Positions 10,061-20,826 of a stretch of 64,000 bases of DNA are shown in pieces (within the stretch, counting starts at the first letter, position 1; every line of letters starts with the position of its first letter). Source of the DNA: Sepiola atlantica (Eukaryota > Mollusca > Cephalopoda > Sepiida > Sepiolidae). Both the position numbers and the translations under genes were made by a program. The notes beneath the pieces were generated by a model. That model did no database searches and was not told the origin of the DNA. It worked only from the letters and a program-made list of their open reading frames with translations. The stretch lies in the NCBI GenBank assembly GCA_963556195.1, contig OY744525.1, positions 77,597,844 through 77,661,843 on the forward strand, read 5' to 3'.

Positions 10061-10980
10061 ATGATATTCAATTTTTGTGGTAAGTTCCAACGCTGTACTC
10101 CTCATTGATTCGGCCAGAGGCTGTGTAAGTACTGTAACATCTATTATTTACTGCAAGCTCTGAACCAATTATTACCATTTCTATTATTAAATTATTAAAA
10201 GATTTCTTTAATTTTCAAGTTATAAATTAAATAAAGTAAAATGTTGTGTTTCTTTTTTTTATGGATGTTTAGCACAAACACAGATCTCCACAGTATAATG
10301 TTGAAAATTTGGACTATAAAAAATAAAAAGTATATGCACGAACATAAAAAATAAATAAAAATAAATAAAAGAACCAACATAAAATAAACACTCATTAATA
10401 ATAACTTTTCTAATAAACTTGTTGACAAACACATAAATCTCTACCTTTCAAATATCCACAAAAATAATGAGATAAAAACCTAACAATAAGACTATTAACT
10501 TATTCTATCGAAATCGAATACATAGCAATTACCAACAAAATAAATAAGCTATAATCTACACAATAAAAAAATACATCAAACCAGTCTAACAAAGAAAACA
10601 GATTAAATTAATAATATACTACACCAAATTTAAACCTCCACCTTAATTGTCCCTAGCCCCTCCCTCCCCAAAAAGTTCCTCCACCAAACCAATGTTGTAT
10701 ATAAATTTACATGGGTACCTTCAGAATGTTTCTTGCACAATAATTTTAGTACATACATAGGTTATACCACAACAACCCTCACCCATCAACTATCATACCA
10801 CTTAAATGACACTAGTGCCATTAAGAACCACATAACAACCCACAGCAGCAACAAATTAAAATCCTCCGAAATATGCAAAATGAAAACGAAAGACTTCAAA
10901 TCCTGGTAGCCTTTACAATTAAATCCTCAAAACCCAGCATTAATAAAATAGGATTTAATACCGGCACTAATATATTAAAT

Positions 10981-13900
10981 ATTTTCAATAGAGATGGGCG
11001 GTTTTACCGAAAAACCGCGGTAGTACCGAAAAACCGCGGTTTTTCGGTTTCGTCTCCATACCGAATACCGAATCGTTTTTTTTTTTTAAAACCGTAACCG
11101 TTCGGTATTGTGTTTTTACTACAGTAAGCCACCATATACAAGGAAACACGGTTGAAAAGATTTTCCGATTTGAATAAAATTGAATATTACCAAAAAATGT
11201 TATATTAGTAAGAGGACAGATTGAACAAATATATTACTGCAATTACTGCTATAAACACGAGGCGATTTTTGTTTATTTTCATTCTAGAACGAATTTTAAA
11301 CATTTTAAAATATGAATATAGAAAATGTTGTTACATTTTTCGTACCCAACTAGTAAATAAATTAATCTTTCATCTTTTTTTATGCATTAAAATTATAATT
11401 GTACGTTGTTTTGTCTTTCGGTAATAGTAATTTTAAATTATCTTATCCTAAAAAATATTGTCCTTTTTTTGAGCGAAAGTCAACAATGGCTGCTAGTATT
11501 GCTGATATAACAATCAATCAGCAGCAGCGTCTTGTAAAGCTTTGTAAAATACGTTTATAAACTTCTTTAAAAGTAAGATAAAAATACATTTTGTGCTTAA
11601 AAAAGTTAATCCTATTTGGTTCTTTTTTAAAAAATACTGGTTTTCACTCAACTTTCGAACTTCTAGTAGTAATGAATTTCTAGTCGCCAATTTAAAAAAA
11701 AAATTAAGATTCTACTTTTTTAGGCGATTACGTCTTAAAGTCTTGGCGAAAAAAAGAAAAAACAAAAAATAGTTTAGAATTTAGAGTGGGGGATCAGTTT
11801 CGCATATAAATTTAATGTAAAATGATCTCCGATTTCCCGGCCATTCTTGCCTTTTAGTGAAATTTATAAAATAAATAATTACTCTACCATCCACTCTAGA
11901 TACGACTAACAAGCCCACCTCCTAAAAATGCCATCTTGAACGTCTCGTACCATAAACTTTAAATATGAGTGGCAAGCCACTCCTAAAAAACTCCCTTAAC
12001 CCTAACACTAAGTCCGAATGGCAACCTGCATCCAAAACAAAACCCCTTCCTTAACCTTATCACTAACCCTAAGTCCGAGTAGTAAGCCCTAATCCTACAA
12101 AAAAGCCCATTAAAACCACACATAATCGTCTAAAAAAAAAAAAAAAAAAGCAGACGCCCATAAAAAAAAACGCACAGGATTTATTTGCCATAGAAAAAAA
12201 TTGATTAATGCCTTAAAACGCTAGAATGGCCCGGAAATGGTTAATTATTCTGCATTAAATATATGTGAAACTAATCCCCCACTCGAAATTCTAAATGAAT
12301 TGTTTTTTTTTCTTTCTGCTAAGTTTTCAGGGTGTTCACACTTAATTGCCCCTAGCCCTACCACTAACCTGAAGTTCAAGTGGTAAGCCCCCCTCCTCCC
12401 ACAAAAACCCTTATAATCGTCTAAAAAAAAAAGAAAAAAAAAAAAACAAGAAACAGGCACAGGATTTATCTCCCATAGAAAAATAATTAACTGTCCTAAA
12501 ACGCTAGAATGGCCTTGAAATGGGGGATTATTTTATGTGAAACTGATCCCCACTTTAAATTCTAAAATAATTGTTTTTGTTTCTTTCTTTCTGCCAAGTT
12601 TTTCAGGGTGTTAAATAAAAAAAGTAGAATCTCATATTTTGAGGAGGTAAGGGGGTGAGTTAGCAGAAGGTGTAAATCTACAATAATGCTAAAGAAATCT
12701 TGCAATATATTCATTTTTAAACAGTCCTAGTATTAGATTTTAGTTTCTTGTACATAAAATGTATTACAATTCAACTTTGAGTTTTCTAACTTCTTTCTTT
12801 TAATGGATTCATGGTATTTTTAAGGTATTGCAGCATATTTATGTGCACTTAGTGCAGATTACTTGGAAACCATTAATTTCTGGAGATTTTCAGTGACATA
12901 TTCTGATTCCTTGTACAAAAATACACTTATATGGTAAATTTCATTGCTTAATCTTGTGTTTTAACAAAGATATAACACTTTTACTGAAAAATTAGTGTAA
13001 AAAATGTGACAAAACGCATATGGTATTAAAGAGGGGAAAATATCCAATTGTGCGAGGCACAAAAATAGTCATAACTTCCTTATTTTTAGTCAGATTTAAA
13101 AAATTTAAAAAGATTCTTTCTTAGATCATCAAGCTCTTTCTATATATATTATTGAGATATTTTAAGCAATTTAAATTTTTTCATGTGTATTGCTACTTGT
13201 AGGAAGAAATCTTTGTTTACAGTTTGTTTATCATTAACATTTTGAATTTTCAAATGAAAAAAAGAGAAATACGACAGACAACATGACATCGTATTTTTAG
13301 CATAAACTATTTTCAAATGAAAAAGAAAAAATCAAACGCGTTCCGTATGATGTCGAAAATCTATTTGATTCAACTCAAAATTGTAAAATAATTATTTGTT
13401 TGTTTCAGAGTTATCTAAAAAAATAAGTTATTAAAATGAAATTAAAAAAAAATACTTGTAAAAGTAAATAAACGAAAAGTACTGAGTAAGTATAAACATT
13501 TAAAAAGAAAAAAAGTAGTTGCCAATGCTAGTGTCACTTTATTCGGATTTTTAAAATTATTTTAAACATTAGGCATTTCATTGTTTACTTTTGAAAAGCC
13601 ACTTCATACATAAATTGTAATTTCTAGAGAACTATCTCTCAACTATACCGTTTTCTCTCCCAAAAATGGGTTATTCAAAAAGTAGACTATGCAACGATTT
13701 ATATTTTACTAAATTGTTAATATGGTATTTATTTAGAGTTGACAATTTATTCGAAAGTTTAATTATTAAACTTTAATCCAAGTCATGAATTCTATGACTA
13801 AAATTACCGTAAAGCTTAAAAAATGACTTTAGGTGAATTAATAATCTCTACTTTTTTTTAACCATCCTTCCTTTTCCCTTGGCGCAGTTTTCGGGTGTAC

Positions 13901-14635
13901 TACTAGTCTTTTACGCATGTCTATAAAGTTTTATTACCCTGTCTTAAAAACAAATATTAACCCCAACACGCACCAGTTGACAGAACTTCGAGCACACAAA
14001 ATGACAGACATCCCAACAGTCAACACCGGCAATTCGAGAAGTATATGGTGTGTTTATTTTACGCGACAAGACACAACGTCTTGCAAACATTTTCACCTAT
14101 TAAAAAATTAAAATTTTTATCTGTCATATAATTTTGACAATATTTCATTTTCATCATCATTTTTGCTTAATTTTATTTGTAAAATTATTTTGTTTGTTTA
14201 AATAAATTTTCGTTTTTTAATTTCTTGCATTTCTGAGTTATATTTTAGCTTCTGATGGGTTAAAGAATTAGATAGAATGTATATTCAAACTCAGTTTTAT
14301 TCTTCAGAAATCTTTCATGAATCTTTGGTCACTGTTTTAACGAGTTAACTGTTAAAAAGGTATCAGAACTTTGATTACAACAGTCAACACCTTAAAACTT
14401 ATATGATTCATATCATGGAGAATGATTCAGTCACAAAATTATCGAAACAGTGGCATAATTCAACTAAACGTTGAATAATAACTAATCATCACACAAGAGA
14501 ATGAATAGCTTCCATGGTAAAAAATTTTTTTTCAAAAAAACTGAAAAACCGAACCGTAAACCAAGGTTTTAAGGGGAAAAAACCGAAACCGATACCGAAA
14601 CCAAAATTTCAAAACCGCCCAACTCTAATTTTCAA
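10981..14635. mobile_element. hAT-type DNA transposon with 8 bp target duplication
   Basis: The element runs from 10989 to 14627 (3639 bp). Its ends are TAGAGATGGGCGGTTTT and AAAACCGCCCAACTCTA, an inverted repeat of the TAGAGTTGGGCGG type known from hAT elements. It is flanked by the perfect 8 bp direct repeat ATTTTCAA at 10981-10988 and 14628-14635. Near each end CCGAAAAACCG-like motifs recur (subterminal repeats). I see no intact transposase, so the copy is non-autonomous. A second foldback element is nested inside at about 11.70-12.65 kb. Confidence 0.85.
11700..12645. repeat. Nested foldback repeat inside the hAT element
   Basis: The left arm (about 11705-11860: AGATTCTACTTTTTT, CTTGGCGAAAAAAAG, TTAGAGTGGGGGATCAGTTTC) recurs inverted at about 12500-12645 (TGAAACTGATCCCCACTTTA, CTTTCTGCCAAG, AAAAAAAGTAGAATCT). 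A further partial copy is at 12215-12340. Between the arms lie degenerate ~75-100 bp units with CCCTAACACTAAGTCCGA-like sequence. It is non-coding, and the limits are approximate. Confidence 0.6.
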
Positions 14636-14940
14636 TAACTAACTTTACTACCCACCTTAGACCTTAATGAACTATTCCTAAAAAACGTTCTAAATTAAAT
14701 AAATATTAAAAGGCAAGAAAAAAATTACACTTTTAAATATAGCAACCACTGTAATACAATGTCTTCCATGAATAAGTTTTATTGTTATCATTTCTTACAT
14801 TTTTCTCCTGGAGAGGATCAGACAAAAAGGCCTTTAAGAGATTTTATTATTTTTCTCTTATTATTCTTCCTTACTCTTTTTATTGATAAAATGTTTCCTC
14901 TAAAATTAATCCTATCTTTTTGTTGTACTAACAATCTGTT

Positions 14941-14942
<2 letters not shown>

Positions 14943-15011
<69 letters not shown>
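14943..15011. repeat. (TA)n microsatellite before gene B exon 3
   Basis: About 34 TA units end 41 bp before exon 3. Immediately to its right the sequence becomes paralogous to the region at 51893 onward, so the tract coincides with the left edge of the segmental duplication. Confidence 0.9.
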
Positions 15012-15016
<5 letters not shown>

Positions 15017-15052
15017 CATTACATATTCCTATTTTTATTTTATTATATTCAG

Positions 15053-15215
15053 ATGTATCTTCAAGATATTGCGTTGCCATCTGGTTGTGATAGGAATAAT
15101 AAAAGAGCTATCACAGCACAAAACTATTCAGGTAGAAACTCCATAAAGTCTTCTCAACATAATAGCAGAAATTGCTTCAGTGACGAAGATACAAGCCATA
15201 CTGATGTTATATCTG
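15053..15215 (+). CDS. Protocadherin B, exon 3 (cytoplasmic)
   Basis: A 163 bp exon with phase 0 start and phase 1 end (TCTG|GTGAGT). It encodes MYLQDIALPSGCDRNN, then a basic/serine-rich segment with SSQHNSRNCFSDEDTSHTD. Exon 3 of gene E differs by only a few substitutions. It continues the cytoplasmic tail after SVSQ of exon 2. Confidence 0.92.
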
Positions 15216-16683
15216 GTGAGTTAGGAGTATTCATATTAAATTTTATAACTAGATGTTTTTTTTAATAATTAGTTTTGAAAATACAAAAGAAATAAAATCT
15301 TTTCATTTATATTGATTTTGAGTGTGGTTTTTTTTAATTTTTAAAATGAATATAACATTTCTTGTTGCTGATATATTTTGTTAAATGATTATCCTTTATT
15401 TATTTCATTATTTATGTGTAACATAATTCTGTTTATTTATTTTTATAAGCTCTCATGAAATATAACAATATAATGATTGCATTATTTCTTAATTATGAAT
15501 TCATCCACTTCCCAAAGGTTTAAAATTATCGTCAACCTCATGATGACTTATGTACTGATCCAAGATGAAAACATCATGATATACTTATGAGAAGTGAACT
15601 TTTCACATAGTGTATGAGTAAACTAGTTATTCATATGAATTAAATATAATTAAATGGTTGGGCAAGTATTATTAATTTGAAAAACTTATATGAATGCCAG
15701 CAATGCAATATTTATCGTGAAATACTTAAAAAGGATGTTTGTAAAGATAAGGACACATTGCATGGCTTTCATTGCAAAGCTATAAAATTAATACAAATGG
15801 GTCCATTCTTCTTGGATCTCTCCCAGATCTTATACAATTTGATGTATTTACCATTTGAGTTAATATATACATAGAAGAATGATGTTAATGTGGCTGGTAT
15901 TATGGATTATGCTCAAAAAGAGATGTTGTGGGTTTTTTCTGCAATTCTATGTATATAAATGACAGATATTTAAATTGATCAGACCTATTTTTCTAAGAGA
16001 AGCCTGCACTGAGGACAATGACTGTTTAGGACTTTCAAAGCAAGTGATGTTTTGTTATACCAATTAATCGTTGTTTTGGTGATCATGGCAATACCAAGAC
16101 TATAGGCTGCTATTGCAGAATTCATTTCACCAGGTACGGTACTCACACTGTTATCAATGACTAGTCTTTAAACAATATCTCCCTATTTCCTTGTAAACAA
16201 TATGAACATTTAAAAAAAAAAAGGTTTGTGGGACATATTAAAATAATGATTTATCATACAAAAACTATTTAAAAACAAGTATTCTTAAAACTAAAGGCCA
16301 TCATTTTCTATGACTTTCTGCCTACTACCTGAAGGTTTTTGCACTTGGTCTAAGTAACAATCCTTCGGCTTTGAATTAAAAAATTATTTACAGACTTCAA
16401 ATGCATCAAAAGACTCAAACCGGCAATTTTGCATTAATTGAAACAGACTAGTCAGATGGAGCAACATCTGGACTATAGGCTGGTTACAGCAGTACTTCTA
16501 CACCATCCAATTATTTTAACACAGTGTACAAACTTTTTTCTCAACCCAATATTAGGCATTCAGAGAATTTTGTAGACCAAAAATATAACAAATCCTTAGT
16601 ACTAAAGAAGAAATGCATTCACCATACCATTGCCTTCATTTTGACAGATCAATCTTAAAATCAATTGGTTTTATGATTTTCAG
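15216..16683 (+). other. Gene B intron 3
   Basis: A phase 1 intron of 1468 bp, donor GTGAGT, acceptor TGATTTTCAG. Both ends are paralogous to intron 3 of gene E, but the middle (about 15890-16600) differs from the LINE fragment that E has there. No gene is seen. Confidence 0.75.
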
Positions 16684-16973
16684 ATGTTTATCCTTCTCAG
16701 TATTGCAACCCTCCTTCACTACAAAAAGATCAAAAGCAGACCACAGAGATGAGACCTTTGGGACAGACTATCAGCTACCCCAGTGATACAACAATAGTGG
16801 CGAGAGGTTTTTATACACCTTACATGAATGAAAACAGTCCTCACACAGATGTAAATTCATGTTCAAGTGTTGATGGCAGTAACTCCTCCGAAAGACGTAT
16901 GCAATCAAGAAATGCTCTTGCCAGTAGTAGTCAGTCTTCCATTAATAGACCTTTGCCTCCTGTACCTAATTAA
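16684..16973 (+). CDS. Protocadherin B, terminal exon 4
   Basis: The exon starts with AT, completing a G|AT Asp codon, and encodes 96 residues: DVYPSQYCNPPSLQ..., EMRPLGQT, SYPSDTTIVARGFYTPYMNEN, a Ser-rich variable part (VDGSNSSERRMQ) and the end SINRPLPPVPN followed by TAA at 16971-16973. RPLPPVP is a class I SH3 ligand pattern. By eye it differs from the terminal exon of gene E at only two bases. Confidence 0.93.
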
Positions 16974-17319
16974 AATCCAATTCTTTATCCATCCCAGAAA
17001 ATTTACCATTTTCATTCTTACTTTTCTAATACAGAGCTTAAGATGTTTTTAACTTATAAAAGGATTTTAAATAGCTTGATAAATCTAATAAATATATTGA
17101 TAACTATACATATTTATCTATTATGAAACTAAAAGTTATTTCTTTAAAAAATGATTATTTTCAAAACTTAGAAAGGGGAGTAACTATAACTAAAATACAT
17201 TATAACTTTACCTAAGTATAATTTATTCATAACAACTTAAAAATATTATAATTATCATAGCAATTTTAGATTACATAATTTTATAGATACATACAGGCAT
17301 ACACATTCATATGAAATAT

Positions 17320-17391
<72 letters not shown>

Positions 17392-17657
17392 AAATATAGT
17401 AACACGAAATTACATAATCATCGATGCAATAATTTATTTCAACCTTGTGGTATTTTCAAGCATCCGATGTAGACGATTACATTTTTGAAAAAATGTAATC
17501 GTCTAAATTGGATGCTTGAAAATACCACAAGGTTGAAATAAATTATTGCATCGATGATTATGTAATTTCGTGTTACTATATTTTATTTTATTCTTGCTCT
17601 GTTTATTACATAGACCTCTCATATCCGGATTTCCTCCTGGAATTATTTCATTATAAC

Positions 17658-17720
<63 letters not shown>

Positions 17721-18042
17721 AACATCTCATCGGCGCTGCAAGATCAATCGCAACTTTTATTTTAATATAGTTTTATTTTCAATATTAAATGCCTTCATGT
17801 TAGTTGATGGGTTTAAATGTTATTTTTGAAACCATTTGCCAGCTTCTAGATTTATTCTCTTCTTATTTGTAAATTTACATTTTCATTTGTCTTAAGTAAT
17901 TTAAAGAAATTTATACTTACTTATAAAGTAATTAAACAGATTTTAAAAAGAAATGATGTAAGAATCCCAATTTCTTTGTTTTTGGTCAGTGTTATTTTTT
18001 AGCCTTTTTACTCAGCGTAAGGATATTAAGTCTGATGAGAGA
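16974..18042 (+). other. 3' UTR of gene B and B-C spacer
   Basis: Holds the 3' UTR (possible AATAAA at 17087-17092) and an insertion of about 440 bp (near 17315-17755) made of two (TA)n tracts and a palindrome. The paralogous spacer E-F lacks this insertion. No gene is seen. Confidence 0.65.
17332..17720. repeat. Palindrome between two (TA)n tracts
   Basis: A near-perfect inverted repeat of 206 bp at 17385-17590 (arms meet near 17488 at ATTTTTGAAAAAAT) lies between (TA)n at 17332-17385 and (TA)n at 17662-17720. The arms contain AACACGAAATTACATAATC and its complement, with two mismatches near the centre. It is probably a foldback transposon or MITE. The E-F spacer reads straight through this point without it. 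Confidence 0.85.
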
Positions 18043-18120
18043 GTGGCAAGCCATCATGCATACACCATACAAAGTAGGACTTCTAGCTTCCCTCTAGCAT
18101 CAACTATACAATAAAAACCC
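18043..18120 (+). promoter_or_regulatory. Conserved protocadherin 5' element, gene C
   Basis: Counterpart of the element ahead of gene B: AAGCCATCATGCATACACCA, invariant core AAAGTAGGAC (18071-18080), CTAGCTTCCCTCTAGCATCAACTA, ACAATAAAAA. It is nearly identical to the gene F copy and more diverged from the B, D and E copies. It starts about 1.07 kb after the stop of gene B, or about 0.63 kb if the palindromic insertion is discounted. Confidence 0.75.
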
Positions 18121-18219
18121 AAGAATGTTGTTACATTCTAAGTGCTTCAACAGAAGGTTCTTTCTTTCTGTAAATTGACTTTCCATCTTTGCAAGAATCC
18201 AGTGGATTTTTCTTAAAAG
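18121..18219 (+). other. Non-coding 5' UTR exon 1, gene C
   Basis: Sequence from the conserved element to the donor TTAAAAG|GTAACA (donor at 18220). The matching donor in gene F is at 54997. The transcription start is not known. Confidence 0.55.
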
Positions 18220-19015
18220 GTAACATTATTTCACATTTTATCTTTATTAATTTTCACTGCTTATTTAGTACGATTCATGATTTGGCATTACATTCTATAA
18301 GATGCTTCATGGACGCCATTGTTATTGTTAGTGCTGCTTTGAAAGGCTTTGTTTCACCTAGTTTCATGTTCATTTTCAATGGAGTTTGAAATCTATAAAA
18401 TTATTGAGATTTTTAAAAATCTATACTTTGAAATCATTATTTCTCTTATTTCAATGAATTCATGGCATTTATGATTGAAAAAAATTGAATTTTAATTTAT
18501 TATATTTCAATTATTATTTAAAATGCTATGAAACAGGATGTGCATAATCGTATTGAAAGAAAATGTTTGCATGTGTTATATTTCTTATTTAGTTAATATG
18601 AAAATATTGCTCATCAGTATAATTTTACATGTACAATGTAAACATTTTTCTGTAAAAACATTTAAAAATTGAAATGTTTTTACACTTATGCTATACTGTT
18701 TATTTGAATTATAAATAAATTATATTTTGTTTAAATGATGTATTTTAATTGGATTAAATTTGTCTAAAACATTTATACAGCTGTATTAAATTAGTTGTAA
18801 TTCTGCAGTCTACGAGTTTGAGTAATATATATATATATATTAGAAATGATGGTTCAGTAATATAAATTAAATATCACATATACTTTCAAAAGCTATTATA
18901 GTAACGTATTGAGTGAATATAAGATAATAAAAGTGTACATCACAATGTCAGTCAATATAATGTTAAAACAAATAGGAAAATAAATATTAAAATGAAAAAA
19001 TACTCCTTAAAAAGG

Positions 19016-19066
<51 letters not shown>

Positions 19067-20767
19067 TGGCTTATTCAAATTAGACCTATTTAAGTTTAAT
19101 TTCACTATTATAAACATAAAACGCTTCCATATTACAGATTTAATTACTTTTAAGGGCTGTGCTCTTTTATTTCCATCTTTGAACTATAAAAACTTTTGAA
19201 TATTTATATACTATTAGTAGACAAATATATACACTAATACTACTAGTAGACAAATATTAAGTAAATAAAACAATCTTTTGAAAATTTTTACATTTTTAAA
19301 TCTCTGGCAAATTCTTTTTTCAATAAAGTATTTTTCTTCTTTATTATGTTACAATAATGATATTTGTGGATCATGGAACCTGATCATTATATATGAATGC
19401 TTAACTACTAATGAAAACTAGTCATATTTTACTCATACATATCAATCTGAACATATGAAATAAAAGTGAGAAAATATGACACTAAAAAAGTAAAACAGAA
19501 ATTACTTTTAATATATTTATAATTGATTTTACCAATTAAACTCACTGTGGTTTTGTATTGTAAAATAAATTGTTTTTCTAGATTTGAAAAAAATAATTTG
19601 ATTTCATGATTTTACAGCTCACTTAAAAGTTAAATTTAAAAAGATCTTGAAGCGTCCTTATTTAAAGAAAAATTGTATACTGAAATATTTGATCGATATT
19701 GCTTTTATTAGAGGTTAATATTTGCAAATGCTATTATTATAAAGAGTTTTTGTTAAATTTGTAAAAAAGTTACCATCAAAACCCAAGTGGAAATTCCACG
19801 CTTGCCTTTTTCTTATCATCAAAATACTTGTCAGCTTAATATTTTAAAAATAAAACGAATGTTTTAACGTTTTATCCATTTATTGTAACAATTTAAATCC
19901 TTTTAAAATAAATAGTCTCTGTTCTCTTACCATAAAAATAATTGTCAGCTAAATATTCTTTAAATAAATAAAACGAATTCCACTTTTCTTCATTGTAACA
20001 ATTAAATATATTAAAATTACATTAAAATAAAAAAATACAAAGAAAAGGTCTTGAAAATTTTATGACAAAATTCTATTCATAACAGTTTATTCAATTTGCC
20101 AATTGTTCAAATTCTAAATTTCACACACAGGAATATCAGATATTTTTCAATCACTTTTCTTTATTGATCAAATGATCTAATGTTTTTAAATGTGTCTAAG
20201 GTGATAACATACATACAAATGAAGGTACAAGCATAGTATTATACAGATGAGCATCACTGTTTATGCCAATAAGTTTATAATTTTCCTTACCAAGAAAAAC
20301 AAATTATCATATTTGATAGACATATGTAAATGATAATTTACCATTACAAAGCAATATATGTGAAACTAACAAAACATTAAAGAAAATCTATTTGTGGAGA
20401 AAAATATTAATGTGAATAAAGCTAAGAAATAACTTTAAAAATGAATATATTTATTTACATTTTTCTTCATTACTATGATATTTTAGTTCTAAAATGTAAG
20501 CTTTATATACTAAATGTTTGATAAATTCTGTGTGATATCATGTATTTTTAGTTGAATTTATACGAGATAATTTATTTTTTTATTTGAACTAATGCAATTT
20601 GGAGTCTTTTAACCATTATTTGAAACAATAAATATAGTTTTTTTTATTTGAATATAGACCAAAAATACGCTTTTCACTATCTGTCATTTTTTATTAAATA
20701 AAATTAAGGAAAAGATAACTAAAATTGAATTTAATCTAACACTTTATTTATTGATTTTAATTTTCAG
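18220..20767 (+). other. 5' UTR intron of gene C
   Basis: A 2548 bp intron ending in the acceptor TTTTAATTTTCAG. It is paralogous to the gene F intron except for a segment of about 1 kb (near 19302-20288) present only here, and a (TA)n tract at 19019-19062. No coding sequence is seen. Confidence 0.65.
19019..19062. repeat. (TA)n microsatellite
   Basis: About 22 TA units in the 5' UTR intron of gene C. The paralogous place in gene F has only a short ATATATAT run and an unrelated insertion of about 160 bp. Confidence 0.9.
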
Positions 20768-20826
20768 TTCTGGATCAAAGTGTACAACTTTATTATTAAA
20801 ATTACCAACTGCATTTTTACTCAATC
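20768..20826 (+). other. 5' UTR part of exon 2, gene C
   Basis: Leader between the acceptor (AG 20766-20767) and the first ATG (20827). It begins TTCTGGATCAAAG, as does the gene F leader. Confidence 0.65.

Larger units (their letters stand above)
9901..15052 (+). other. Gene B intron 2
   Basis: A phase 0 intron of 5152 bp, much longer than its counterparts in C and F (about 0.44 kb). It contains a minus-strand repeat tail at 9952-9977, low-complexity A/T-rich sequence at 10.2-10.9 kb, a complete 3.64 kb hAT element (10989-14627) and a (TA)n tract directly before exon 3. The acceptor is TATTCAG (15046-15052). Confidence 0.75.

Noticed and set aside
14759..15265. 168-codon + frame containing an (IY)n run
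   Set aside because: It is created by the (TA)n tract joined to exon 3; the true exon starts at 15053 after a splice acceptor.
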